A stretch of DNA of 64,000 nt from contig NZ_SNZR01000011.1 of NCBI RefSeq assembly GCF_004363955.1, positions 1 through 64,000 on the forward strand. The letters run 5' to 3'. This stretch comes from Enterovirga rhinocerotis (GTDB taxonomy: Bacteria; Pseudomonadota; Alphaproteobacteria; Rhizobiales; Beijerinckiaceae). Of the stretch, positions 44,353-52,727 are shown piece after piece. Below the pieces are notes generated by a model. That model did not search any database. It was given only the letters and a program-made list of their open reading frames with translations, and was not told the DNA's origin. Each line of letters begins with the position of its first letter. Position 1 is the first letter of the stretch. A program made the translations under genes and the position numbers.

Positions 44353-46206
44353 TCAGTGAGAGGTTTCGAGGCGACGAGCGGTCGTCACGACGACGGGTTG
44401 CCGCTCGAGCAATTCGTCGCGCAGGCGCTGAGTCGCCTCCGTGTCGACCGCGACGAACTCGCCGCGCGTCTTCAGAACGACGCCGTGGATGCGGTGTGCC
44501 CGCTCGAGACTGATCCAGCCTTCCTGCACGTCCTCGGCGACGCGGGCCGGATCGCGGTCGAGCGGGTCACCGTAGCCGCCGCCGCCGCAGGCCTGGGACA
44601 CGAGCTTCTCGCCCGTGTTGAGGGTCACATCCAGCGAGTTCGGCAGGGCGCGCCGCTCGCCGGCCTTGTCCTCCCACCAACTGTCGTTGCGTCCGCCCGC
44701 CCAGCCTCCGGCCGCGCCGAAGGGAGGGAAATCGTGACCGGCAGTATTCGCTGTGTAGCGGATGTTGTCCGTGCGGCTGCGGAAGATGCAGAACGCGCCC
44801 GGAGAGCCGTTCCACTCGCCCGCCCCGCCGCTGTCGACGGCGATCTCGAGGCGCTCGACGAGCACGGGCTGCTGCTGCTCGACCATCTCGACGCTGGACT
44901 GCCACAACGCGCCGTTGGAGCCGCTGCTGCCATGGGTGAACCAGCCGTCATGACCGTGGAGCCCGGGCCCGCCCCAGTAGCCCATGATGATCTGGTTCAC
45001 GAACGGCCGGTTGTCGTGGCGCGGATCGACGCCGCTGACCACCGCGCAGGAGCCCGGCAGGCCGATCGTCCCGCAGGCGCTGCCCAACCCGCTTTTGAGC
45101 TCGGAAAACGCCGAGCGTACGAGCGGGCAGAGAAGCTGGGTCAGGTTCGAGGTGGCCGCGGATGTCGCGGCGGGGTGTTTAGGCCGGCCGATCGCCGCAC
45201 CTTCCCGGCTGAGGATGCGCACGCGGCTGAACGAACCGGTGCAGCGAGGAACGTCGGGGCCCAGCACGGTGAGGACCGCGATGAGGCAGGACGCCGTCAT
45301 CGTGGCTTCTGTCAGATTGATCCCGAGCGGCAGGTTGTCGACATTGTCGAGAAGGTCGACCGTCACCAGGCCCTCGACCGGATCCACCTCGATCGTGGCC
45401 CGGACCGGGATCCCATCGGGATAGAGGTCGGTCTCGGAATCGTAGAAGGCCTCCCGGCGGACCCGGCCTGCCGGCAGCTGGCGGATGGCGTCGATCGCCA
45501 TGTCGCGGGCATAATCCTGGAACTGGGTCAGGAACTTGCGGACGGTCCCGATGCCATACTGGGCGCAAATCTTCTGCATCCCGGCTTCGCCGGTCCGCAC
45601 CGCGGCCAAGGTCGCGATGTAGTCGCCGTAGAACTGCTCCGGCGCCCTGATATTCGCCTTGCAGATGTCGACGACCTCCTGGACGTCGCTGTTGTCGCGC
45701 TGGATGCGCACGCAGGGCAGCTTGAGCCCTTCCTCGTAGACATCTCGCGACAGCGGGCCGTAGGTGGTCGGCGTCGGGAAGCCCATGTCGCCGAGGTGGG
45801 CCCTCGCGATCGTGAAGAAGACAAGCTCTCCTTCAAAATAGACGGGGGCGCAGAGCGTGAAGTCTCCGCAATGCGTGTTGCCGTGATAGCCGCTGTTATT
45901 CGCGAAGCAGTCACCGGGCCGGATATCGTCGCCGAATTTTTCCTTGACCGCCTTCGGGATCAACTCGATCGCGCCGACGTGAACCGGCAATCCGAGGGCG
46001 GTGCTCACGGTCCTCAGGCTGTCGTCGGTGATGCTGCAGGAGAAGTCCATCGCCGTGTTCAAGACGCCTGAACGTCCCGTTCGGAAAAGCGTATTGATCA
46101 TGTCCCTGATGACGGCTTCGACTCGCCGCCGCAGCACGACCATCGTGAACATGTCGATGGGAGCATCGTCTTTGCTTGGAGCAGAAGCTGTTTTGACCTG
46201 AGACAT
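44353..46206 (-). CDS. hyuB: Hydantoinase/oxoprolinase family protein, subunit B
   Basis: A 617-residue HyuB-family subunit. Family segments include FSCSITDDSLRTVSTALGLP, PGDCFANNSGYHGNTHCGDF with clustered His and Cys that could bind metal, and a Gly-rich C-terminal region (GGGGYGDPLDRDP). The ATG at 46206 is chosen because AGGTG lies upstream; a GTG at 46218 is possible. It is the first gene of the minus-strand operon and divergent from a LysR gene across 218 bases, where the LysR site is expected. Confidence 0.9.
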   Translation of the reverse strand: MSQVKTASAPSKDDAPIDMFTMVVLRRRVEAVIRDMINTLFRTGRSGVLNTAMDFSCSITDDSLRTVSTALGLPVHVGAIELIPKAVKEKFGDDIRPGDCFANNSGYHGNTHCGDFTLCAPVYFEGELVFFTIARAHLGDMGFPTPTTYGPLSRDVYEEGLKLPCVRIQRDNSDVQEVVDICKANIRAPEQFYGDYIATLAAVRTGEAGMQKICAQYGIGTVRKFLTQFQDYARDMAIDAIRQLPAGRVRREAFYDSETDLYPDGIPVRATIEVDPVEGLVTVDLLDNVDNLPLGINLTEATMTASCLIAVLTVLGPDVPRCTGSFSRVRILSREGAAIGRPKHPAATSAATSNLTQLLCPLVRSAFSELKSGLGSACGTIGLPGSCAVVSGVDPRHDNRPFVNQIIMGYWGGPGLHGHDGWFTHGSSGSNGALWQSSVEMVEQQQPVLVERLEIAVDSGGAGEWNGSPGAFCIFRSRTDNIRYTANTAGHDFPPFGAAGGWAGGRNDSWWEDKAGERRALPNSLDVTLNTGEKLVSQACGGGGYGDPLDRDPARVAEDVQEGWISLERAHRIHGVVLKTRGEFVAVDTEATQRLRDELLERQPVVVTTARRLETSH

Positions 46207-46424
46207 ACCTATCGTCACCTGTCACGGACCTGGAGGTCAACGGATGTGTGACCGGAAGCTTTCACAAGCTGGCGAGCGGCACCAGAAACTTGGGATGATG
46301 GCTCCCCCCCAGCGAAACGAATACCCCGACGAGGCCGCCGGATTGCGGCTGGCGCGTTGGCCCGATCTCTGCTTCATTGAAATGTCACGGACGTATGCAC
46401 GCGCCCGGATAGCGGATCGTCATC

Positions 46425-47405
46425 GTGGATCTCCGGCAGATAAAATATTTTGTCGCTGTCGTGGAAGAAGGCAGCATCACAGCGGCCGCTCGCCGGCTGA
46501 ACGTCGTCCAGCCCGCGGTCAGCATGCAGCTCCGAAAGCTCGAGGAGGAGTTCGGCGTCGTCCTGTTCGACCGGACGGCGCGCGGCATGTCGCTCAACGG
46601 GAAGGCGCAGAAGCTCTACGAGAGCTGCGTCCACATCCTGTCCGAGGTCGCCGCCGCCGGCCGATCCCTCCGATCGACCGAGCCCGTGGCCGACAATTTC
46701 CTCAATGTCGGCTTCCTTCACTCGAGCGGCTACGGCTTCATGCCGGCCGTCCTGCGCGAAGTCTGCGAAGCGGACCCGGACTGCCGGGTCGCCAGCAGGG
46801 AGGGCTACAACGACACGCTGCTCGATCAACTGGCCCAAGGCGTGACGGATATCGCCATCGTCAGCTCGGTGAAGCAGAATGAGAAGCTGCCTCACGAGCA
46901 TCTGGGCTCCGAACAGCTGCTTCTGGTCGGCTGCGCCGGCAGCGGCCTGGCGGACCTGTCCTCGATGCCGGCGAGCCACCTGCGTGGCAAACGCCTCGTT
47001 CTTACACCCCGACTCAGGCGCCGCTTCGCGGCCGATTTCGGCCGCGCGGGGGTCGAGATCGAACCGTCCCTCGAGGTGGAGAGCGCCACCGGAATCTTCG
47101 GGCTCGTGAGGACGCCGGGATGGTATTCGGTTCTGCCGGCCGCCGCGCTGTGCGGGGTCGATCGGGCCGAGTACGAGGCGACCCCGGTGAGCGAACCCAC
47201 GATGACCCGCTCTCTGTGGCTCGCCCGCTCCGACGCCCGCCCCCTCACGGCGACGGGCGCTCTGTTCATGCGGACGGCCAGACGGATCCTGTCGGAGAAC
47301 CCCTATTGCTCCGTCGCTCCGCCATCGCCCGGCACGGCGCGGAGCGGGCCATCGTCCGATCCCAGGCGGCTCGTCATGGCCAAAGCATCAGCCGGACAGG
47401 CCTGA
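46425..47405 (+). CDS. LysR family transcriptional regulator
   Basis: A 326-residue LysR protein with a GTG start. The HTH reads IKYFVAVVEEGSITAAARRL then VVQPAVSMQLRKLEEEFG, and an effector domain follows. It is divergent from hyuB and 54 bases before potB, so it likely controls both the hyu/pot operon and, by cotranscription or proximity, the second permease. The C-terminal tail (about 30 residues rich in Pro and Ser) is not conserved in the family. Confidence 0.88.
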   Translation: MDLRQIKYFVAVVEEGSITAAARRLNVVQPAVSMQLRKLEEEFGVVLFDRTARGMSLNGKAQKLYESCVHILSEVAAAGRSLRSTEPVADNFLNVGFLHSSGYGFMPAVLREVCEADPDCRVASREGYNDTLLDQLAQGVTDIAIVSSVKQNEKLPHEHLGSEQLLLVGCAGSGLADLSSMPASHLRGKRLVLTPRLRRRFAADFGRAGVEIEPSLEVESATGIFGLVRTPGWYSVLPAAALCGVDRAEYEATPVSEPTMTRSLWLARSDARPLTATGALFMRTARRILSENPYCSVAPPSPGTARSGPSSDPRRLVMAKASAGQA

Positions 47406-47459
47406 AGGCATCACCCGAACTTATTTGTCCTTCGACGGAGACTGCGCGATTTCTCCGTC

Positions 47460-48332
47460 ATGACAACCGTCGGTCAGCCTCGCGACCTCCGCCGCCTGCT
47501 CGTCATCCCGGGCGCGGCATGGCTCGTCTTCTTCTGCGTCCTGCCCTTCTGCTTCATGCTGGTGATGTCGTTCTGGACATCGAACATGTACGGGACGAAG
47601 GCGATCTGGACGCTGGACAACTATCGAAAGATCTTCACCGACCCGATCTATTCGAAGGTGTTGTTGTCGACCCTTCAGACGTCGGCGGTCACGACAGTTT
47701 TGTCCTTGTTTCTCGCCTATCCGGTGGCGTGGTTCCTGGCCCGGCAGAAGGGGTATCGGAAATCCGTCTTCCTTCTGATGATCTTTCTGCCGTTCTGGTC
47801 GAGCTACGTCATCAGGACGTTCGTCTGGCTTCCGATTCTTGGTAGAACCGGCCTTATCAACCAGACGCTCCTGACGATAGGAATTATAGATCAGCCTATC
47901 GACTGGCTCATCTATAACACCGGCGCGACTTATGTCGGCCTAGTCTACGTCTATATGCTGTACATGCTTCTCCCGATCTATCTGTCGCTCGACAAGCTCG
48001 ACATGAGATTGGTCGATGCCGCTTCCGATCTCGGGGCGGGGCCGTTCCAGATCTTCCGCCGCATCGTGCTGCCGCTCAGTGCTCCCGGCATCCTCTCGGG
48101 CTGCGTGATGGTGTTCCTGCTCGATTGCGGCGCCTTCGTCACACCCCAGATTCTCGGTGGCCCCTCCGCGCTCATGTACGGCAATCTGATCGCGGCGCAG
48201 TTCATGGACGGCAGCAACTGGGCACTCGGTGCCGCGCTTTCGGTCGTGCTCATCGTGATCATCATGACCCTGATGTTTCTCGTCAGCCGCAAGGTGGGTC
48301 TGAGATCGATCGTGGCGCCCGCCGCGCACTGA
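47460..48332 (+). CDS. potB: Spermidine/putrescine-type ABC transporter permease (PotB-like)
   Basis: A 290-residue permease with six hydrophobic segments and the EAA loop VDAASDLGAGPFQIFRRIVL. It completes the importer whose potC, potD and potA genes are on the opposite strand from 39118 to 42245. The gene is separated from them by hyuA, hyuB and a lysR, an unusual layout. It follows the LysR gene by 54 bases and precedes the AtuA-type gene by 36 bases, so it is in a plus-strand unit with both. Confidence 0.88.
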   Translation: MTTVGQPRDLRRLLVIPGAAWLVFFCVLPFCFMLVMSFWTSNMYGTKAIWTLDNYRKIFTDPIYSKVLLSTLQTSAVTTVLSLFLAYPVAWFLARQKGYRKSVFLLMIFLPFWSSYVIRTFVWLPILGRTGLINQTLLTIGIIDQPIDWLIYNTGATYVGLVYVYMLYMLLPIYLSLDKLDMRLVDAASDLGAGPFQIFRRIVLPLSAPGILSGCVMVFLLDCGAFVTPQILGGPSALMYGNLIAAQFMDGSNWALGAALSVVLIVIIMTLMFLVSRKVGLRSIVAPAAH

Positions 48333-48368
48333 CACGGCGCGCATCCGCGCCTCCTTCGGGGAAGACCA

Positions 48369-49742
48369 ATGCGACACGACGAACGGCGCGTTTCCGCGCG
48401 CCGGAGTTCCGTCAGGATCGGCTGCGGCGCCGGCATGTCCGACGACCGGATCGGGCCCGCCGCCGACCTCGTCGAACGCGGGGAGCTCGACGTCATCGTC
48501 TTCGAGTGCCTGGCCGAACGCACGATCGCGCGGGAAACTCTGGCGCGCTCCCGAGATCCGGAACGGGGGTACACGCCCACGATGGCCGCGCGCTTGAGGG
48601 CGGTTTTGCCGGCATGCCGGAGACACGGTGTGCGCATCGTCACCAATATGGGCGCAGCGAACCCGTCGGCGGGCGCTCGTCTCGCCCAACGTGAGGCGAA
48701 GGATCTCGGTCTTCCTGGGATTTCCTGTGCGGTGGTGAAGGGCGACGATGTCACGGATCTCCTGCGCGGGATGGGGAGCCTTCCTCTGCTGGAGACGGGT
48801 GAGCCGCTGGAATCTATCCTGCCGGACATGGCGTCTGCGAACGCCTATCTCGGCGCGGATGTCGTGGCCGCGGCAATGGATACCGGAGCGGACGTCGTGG
48901 TGACGGGACGCGTGGCGGATCCCTCGCTGTTCGTCGGACCGCTGATTCACTATTTCGGCTGGAGCGGAGCCGATCTTCACCAGCTGGCCGCCGGAACGAT
49001 CGCCGGTCATCTTCTCGAATGCTCGGCCCAGGTCACCGGCGGGTGTTTCGCCGATCCAGGCCGCAAGGAGGTGCCCGGCCTGAGCGATCTCGGCTACCCC
49101 TTCGCCGAGATCGACACGGATGGGCGGGTTGTTCTGTCGAAGACGCCCGGCTCCGGCGGTCGCCTCGATCGGGCGACCTGCACCGAGCAGCTTCTCTACG
49201 AAATCCATGACCCGGCCGCCTATCTGACGCCCGATTGCGTCCTCGACATCACCGATGTCGACTTCGTTCAACGAGGACCGGACCGCGTCGAGGTCCGCGG
49301 CGCGGCGGCACGGCCGCCCACATCGAGCTACAAGGTCGTCGTCGGATATTTCGACGGCTTCATCGGTTCGGGCGAGATCACCTTCGCGGGGATCAACGCC
49401 GTGGAACGGGCACGCCTCGGGGCCGATCTCGTGCAGCAGCGGCTCGCGCGGCGCGGCTTGGCCTATTCCGAGACGCGGATCGACCTGATCGGCATGACGA
49501 GCCTGCACGGTCGCGACGACGGGCGCGGCGCGCCCTACGAGGTCAGGCTGCGGGTCGCCGCGCGGACGACCTCCCGGGCCGCCGCCGCCGCCGTCGGAGC
49601 CGAGGTGCGCTCGCTGCACATGCAAGGCCCGGCCTCCGCCGGCGGCGGGATCGACCAGGGCGTCCAGGAGGTGCTGGCCGTGAAATCGGTCCTGCTGCCG
49701 CGCCATCTCGTGACCCCGTCCGTGGAGTTCATGGCCGCATGA
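48369..49742 (+). CDS. AtuA family protein (DUF1446), large part
   Basis: A 457-residue protein of the acyclic terpene utilisation AtuA (DUF1446) family. The family N-terminus appears as VRIGCGAGMSDDRIGPAADL, then LDVIVFECLAERTIA and VTNMGAANP. The biochemical role of the family is poorly known. In AtuA itself a short C-terminal domain is fused; here that domain is the next gene, overlapping by 4 bases. No other atu genes (geranyl-CoA carboxylase) are present, so terpene use is not supported; the context is the hyu/pot cluster. Confidence 0.85.
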   Translation: MRHDERRVSARRSSVRIGCGAGMSDDRIGPAADLVERGELDVIVFECLAERTIARETLARSRDPERGYTPTMAARLRAVLPACRRHGVRIVTNMGAANPSAGARLAQREAKDLGLPGISCAVVKGDDVTDLLRGMGSLPLLETGEPLESILPDMASANAYLGADVVAAAMDTGADVVVTGRVADPSLFVGPLIHYFGWSGADLHQLAAGTIAGHLLECSAQVTGGCFADPGRKEVPGLSDLGYPFAEIDTDGRVVLSKTPGSGGRLDRATCTEQLLYEIHDPAAYLTPDCVLDITDVDFVQRGPDRVEVRGAAARPPTSSYKVVVGYFDGFIGSGEITFAGINAVERARLGADLVQQRLARRGLAYSETRIDLIGMTSLHGRDDGRGAPYEVRLRVAARTTSRAAAAAVGAEVRSLHMQGPASAGGGIDQGVQEVLAVKSVLLPRHLVTPSVEFMAA

Positions 49743-50113
49743 CCCGATCCTCACGCCGCGTGTATGATCTCGCGCATTCCCGTGCCGGCGACAAAGGGAA
49801 CACCTCGAACGTCTCGGTCATCGCCTATCGTCCGGAGGACTGGGACACGCTGGTGGCCGAACTGACGGTGGACCGCGTCGCGGAAGCCTTTGGCCACATC
49901 ACGCGCGGGCCGATCCGGCGCTACGAACTTCCCAAGCTGCACGCCCTCAATTTCGTGATCGAGGGCGCGCTGGGGGGCGGGGTAACACGCTCTCTCGCGC
50001 AGGATCCTCACGGCAAGGGGCTCAGCAGCCTCATGCTGACCATCGAACTGCCGGTCGGGTTGCGCGCGCAGCAGGACGGCACGAGGTCGGCGCGCGAGAC
50101 GGCGGAGAGCTGA
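49739..50113 (+). CDS. AtuA-related small protein
   Basis: A 124-residue protein matching the C-terminal AtuA-related domain: LAHSRAGDKGNTSNVSVIAY near residue 12 and LPKLHALNFVIEGALGGGVT near residue 65. The frame is open far upstream, but the ATG overlapping the previous stop (ATGA) is the natural start. It probably forms a complex with the large AtuA-type protein. Confidence 0.85.
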   Translation: MTRSSRRVYDLAHSRAGDKGNTSNVSVIAYRPEDWDTLVAELTVDRVAEAFGHITRGPIRRYELPKLHALNFVIEGALGGGVTRSLAQDPHGKGLSSLMLTIELPVGLRAQQDGTRSARETAES

Positions 50114-50130
50114 CAGGAGGGAGCCTTCCG

Positions 50131-51036
50131 ATGCTGCATCTCGACCTCAGGACGGCCCGGCTGCTCATCGCCGCAGTCGAGGAGGAGAGCATCGCTGCGG
50201 CAGCGGAGCGGGAAGGGCTCGCCGTCTCCGCCGCCAGCCGGCGGCTGCAGCAGCTCGAGGCTGCGCTCGGCCTGGCGCTGCTCCGTCGGCACCGGCGCGG
50301 CGTCGAGGTCACGGCGGGCGGCATGGTCGTCCTCCGGCGCGCCCGCGCCATGCTCCACGAGGTGGCTCAGCTCGAGGTCGATCTCGCCGGGATCAGGGCC
50401 GGGCTCAGCGGCCGCGTCAGGCTCTGCGCGAACGAAACGGCGCTGGTCGAATTCCTGCCGTCGATCCTGCCCGCTTTCCTGGAATCCCATCCCGGGATCG
50501 AGGTCGACCTGGACGAGCGCAACAGCGCCAAGGTCGTGCGCGCGGTCTGGCAGAACAGTGCCGATATCGGGATCTATGTCGGCGACGTGCCGCCGATCGA
50601 TCTCTGGCGCCGGCCCGTGTTTCGCGATCGGCTGGTCGTCGTGGTGCACCGGGACCACCCCCTCGCGGCGCGCGGCGAAGCGAGCATGGTCGACATCGTC
50701 CAGCACGAGGTCGTCGGGCAGCCGGAGGAAGGCGCGATGTCGCATCTGCTGACGCGCGCCGCGGCCGCCTATCATCGCGTCTTGAAGATCCGCGTGCGGG
50801 TCGACGGCTACGATGCCGTATGTAGCATCGCCGAGACGGGGCAGGCCATCGGGATCGTCTCGGAGAGTTCGGCCCGCCGCTACGCGACGAGCACTCAGCT
50901 CGTCGTTCTGCCGATCCTCGACGAATGGGCGGCGCGGGAGCACCAGCTCTGCGCCCGCAATCCCAAAGATCTCGGCCCGGCTCAGCGGGCCCTGCTCGAT
51001 CACATCATCCAGCGAAGCGGCTTCGGATCGCTCTGA
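50131..51036 (+). CDS. LysR family transcriptional regulator
   Basis: A 301-residue LysR protein. The HTH region is ARLLIAAVEEESIAAAAERE then LAVSAASRRLQQLEAALG, and the effector domain includes VRLCANETALVEFLPSILPA. It follows the AtuA-related gene by 17 bases and may be part of that transcript, or may control the aminotransferase and dehydrogenase genes downstream. A perfect hairpin follows its stop codon. Confidence 0.88.
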   Translation: MLHLDLRTARLLIAAVEEESIAAAAEREGLAVSAASRRLQQLEAALGLALLRRHRRGVEVTAGGMVVLRRARAMLHEVAQLEVDLAGIRAGLSGRVRLCANETALVEFLPSILPAFLESHPGIEVDLDERNSAKVVRAVWQNSADIGIYVGDVPPIDLWRRPVFRDRLVVVVHRDHPLAARGEASMVDIVQHEVVGQPEEGAMSHLLTRAAAAYHRVLKIRVRVDGYDAVCSIAETGQAIGIVSESSARRYATSTQLVVLPILDEWAAREHQLCARNPKDLGPAQRALLDHIIQRSGFGSL

Positions 51037-51044
51037 GAGGCCTG

Positions 51045-51067
51045 AGCTTTCGCAAAACGCGAAAGCT
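51045..51067 (+). terminator. Hairpin between LysR and aminotransferase genes
   Basis: A perfect 9-bp stem, AGCTTTCGC and its complement, with loop AAAAC, lies 8 bases after the LysR stop. It may terminate the LysR transcript. It also sits just before an alternative aminotransferase start (51077), so it could instead act in the 5' leader. Confidence 0.55.
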
Positions 51068-51154
51068 GGTGGTTGAATGAACGCTCCAACGCAGATGATC
51101 GCCCGCTTACGGTCCGCCGTCCCTCTCCAACTCGATTACGGCGGACCGACGATC

Positions 51155-52531
51155 ATGAACAAGCCATCATCCCTGACGTATTTCGAGCGCGACATGGCGT
51201 CGGTCGTGCACCCTCAGACCAATCTGCTGAAGCACCTCCAGACCGGGCCCACGATTGTCACGCATGGCGAGGGCGTGTACGTCTATGACGACGCCGGTGA
51301 TCGCTTCCTCGACAGCGGCGCGGCGCTCTGGTGCAATTCGCTCGGCTACGGCAGCGAACGCGTCGCACGCGTCGCCTATGAGGCGATGCAGAAGCTGACG
51401 TATTTCCAGCTCTTCCGCGGCTATTCGCACGGTCCGGCCATCGATCTCTCCGAGAGGCTCCTGCAGATCGCCCCCGTTCCGATGTCGAAGGTCCTGCTGC
51501 AATGCTCGGGGTCCGAGGCGAACGACAGCGCCGTCAAGATCGTCTGGTACTATTGGCATGGTCTCGGCAAGCCCGAGCGCCGCAAGATCATCTCGCGGCA
51601 GGGCAGCTATCACGGCTCGACCTGCGTCGCGATCTCGCTCACGGGCAATTCGTCCTATCACAAGAGCTTCGGCCTGCCTTTCGACGGCTTCATCCATGTC
51701 GACAGCCTGAACTACTATCGGTCGGCGAAGCCCGGCGAGACCGAGGAGCAGTTCTCGCAGCGCCTCGCCGATGCCCTCGAGGCGACGATCCTGCGCGAGG
51801 GGCCCGAGACGGTCGCCGCGTTCTGGGCCGATCCGGTCCAGGGCAATGCCGGCGCGCTGCCTCCGCCGAAGGGGTACTTCGAGAAGGTCCAGGCGGTCCT
51901 GAAGAAGTACGACATCCTGTTCGTCGCCGACGAGGTCATCTGCGGCTTCGGCCGCACGGGCAGCATGTGGGGCAGCCAGACCTACGGACTTCAGCCCGAC
52001 ATCATCACCTGCGCGAAGCAGCTCTCGGCGGCGATGCTGCCGATCTCCGCGATCCTCATGAACGAGAAGGTCTTCGACGTCGTCAAGAACGAGAGCAACA
52101 AGCAGGGCGCCTTCGTGCACGGCTTTACCTATGCCGGCCATCCGGTGGCCGCGTCGGTCGCGCTCGAAGTCCTGAAGATCTACGACGAAATGGATATCGC
52201 GGCCCGGGTGAAGTCGCTGGAGCCCGTGTTCCTGCAGCAACTCGATGGCCTGACCGACCACCCGTTGGTGGGCGCCGTCTCGGGCGTCGGCCTCATCGGC
52301 GGCGTGGAGATCGTCAAGGACAAGGAGACGCGAGCGAGCTTCGACGCGGGCGTCGATATCGGCGGCCGGATCGTCGAGAATGCCCGCAAGAACGGTCTCA
52401 TCCTGCGTGTCGCCTCGAACCGCATCGCCTATTCGCCTCCGTTGATCATCAGCGAGGACGAGATCGTCGATATCGGCACCAGGACCCGCGCTGCCCTCGA
52501 CGACACCCTGGCCGAAGTGAGGGCGCTCTGA
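51155..52531 (+). CDS. Class III (omega) aminotransferase
   Basis: A 458-residue PLP enzyme of aminotransferase class III. It has the segment ADEVICGFGRTGSMWG, and the PLP Lys lies in CAKQLSAAMLPISA at about residue 288. Relatives use putrescine, beta-alanine or GABA with pyruvate or 2-oxoglutarate. The start at 51155 is chosen since homologues begin near SLTYFERDMASVVHPQTN; an in-frame ATG at 51077 has GGTGG upstream and would add 26 residues. A succinate-semialdehyde-type dehydrogenase follows, so the pair can turn an omega-amino acid into a dicarboxylic acid. Confidence 0.88.
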   Translation: MNKPSSLTYFERDMASVVHPQTNLLKHLQTGPTIVTHGEGVYVYDDAGDRFLDSGAALWCNSLGYGSERVARVAYEAMQKLTYFQLFRGYSHGPAIDLSERLLQIAPVPMSKVLLQCSGSEANDSAVKIVWYYWHGLGKPERRKIISRQGSYHGSTCVAISLTGNSSYHKSFGLPFDGFIHVDSLNYYRSAKPGETEEQFSQRLADALEATILREGPETVAAFWADPVQGNAGALPPPKGYFEKVQAVLKKYDILFVADEVICGFGRTGSMWGSQTYGLQPDIITCAKQLSAAMLPISAILMNEKVFDVVKNESNKQGAFVHGFTYAGHPVAASVALEVLKIYDEMDIAARVKSLEPVFLQQLDGLTDHPLVGAVSGVGLIGGVEIVKDKETRASFDAGVDIGGRIVENARKNGLILRVASNRIAYSPPLIISEDEIVDIGTRTRAALDDTLAEVRAL

Positions 52532-52551
52532 CGAGCGCGCCGTAAGGCAGC

Positions 52552-52575
52552 GGGGCTCCGTCTCGGCGGAGCCCC
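52552..52575. terminator. Hairpin terminator
   Basis: A perfect 9-bp stem GGGGCTCCG/CGGAGCCCC with a 6-base loop follows the aminotransferase gene by 20 bases. No T-run is present. Confidence 0.6.
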
Positions 52576-52727
52576 ATCCCCCGATCTTTCACGGGCTGGA
52601 CCCGGAGGCGGCGTGGGTCTCCGGCCAGGAGAGTCACGCGCCGCGCGACCGAGCCGCCGCACGGCCGCTCCCTTCGCCTTCCCTTACGCTTTCCCGCCGA
52701 GCGCTCTCGGCGTGGCCGGAGCCGACG

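Noticed and set aside
46436-46451. AT-rich palindrome AAAATATTTT near the hyuB/lysR divergent promoter.
   Set aside because: It lies inside the LysR coding region and encodes the conserved IKYF residues, so coincidence of codons is the simpler explanation.
48369-50113. Acyclic terpene (geraniol/citronellol) degradation cluster.
   Set aside because: Only AtuA-type proteins are present; the geranyl-CoA carboxylase and other atu genes are missing.
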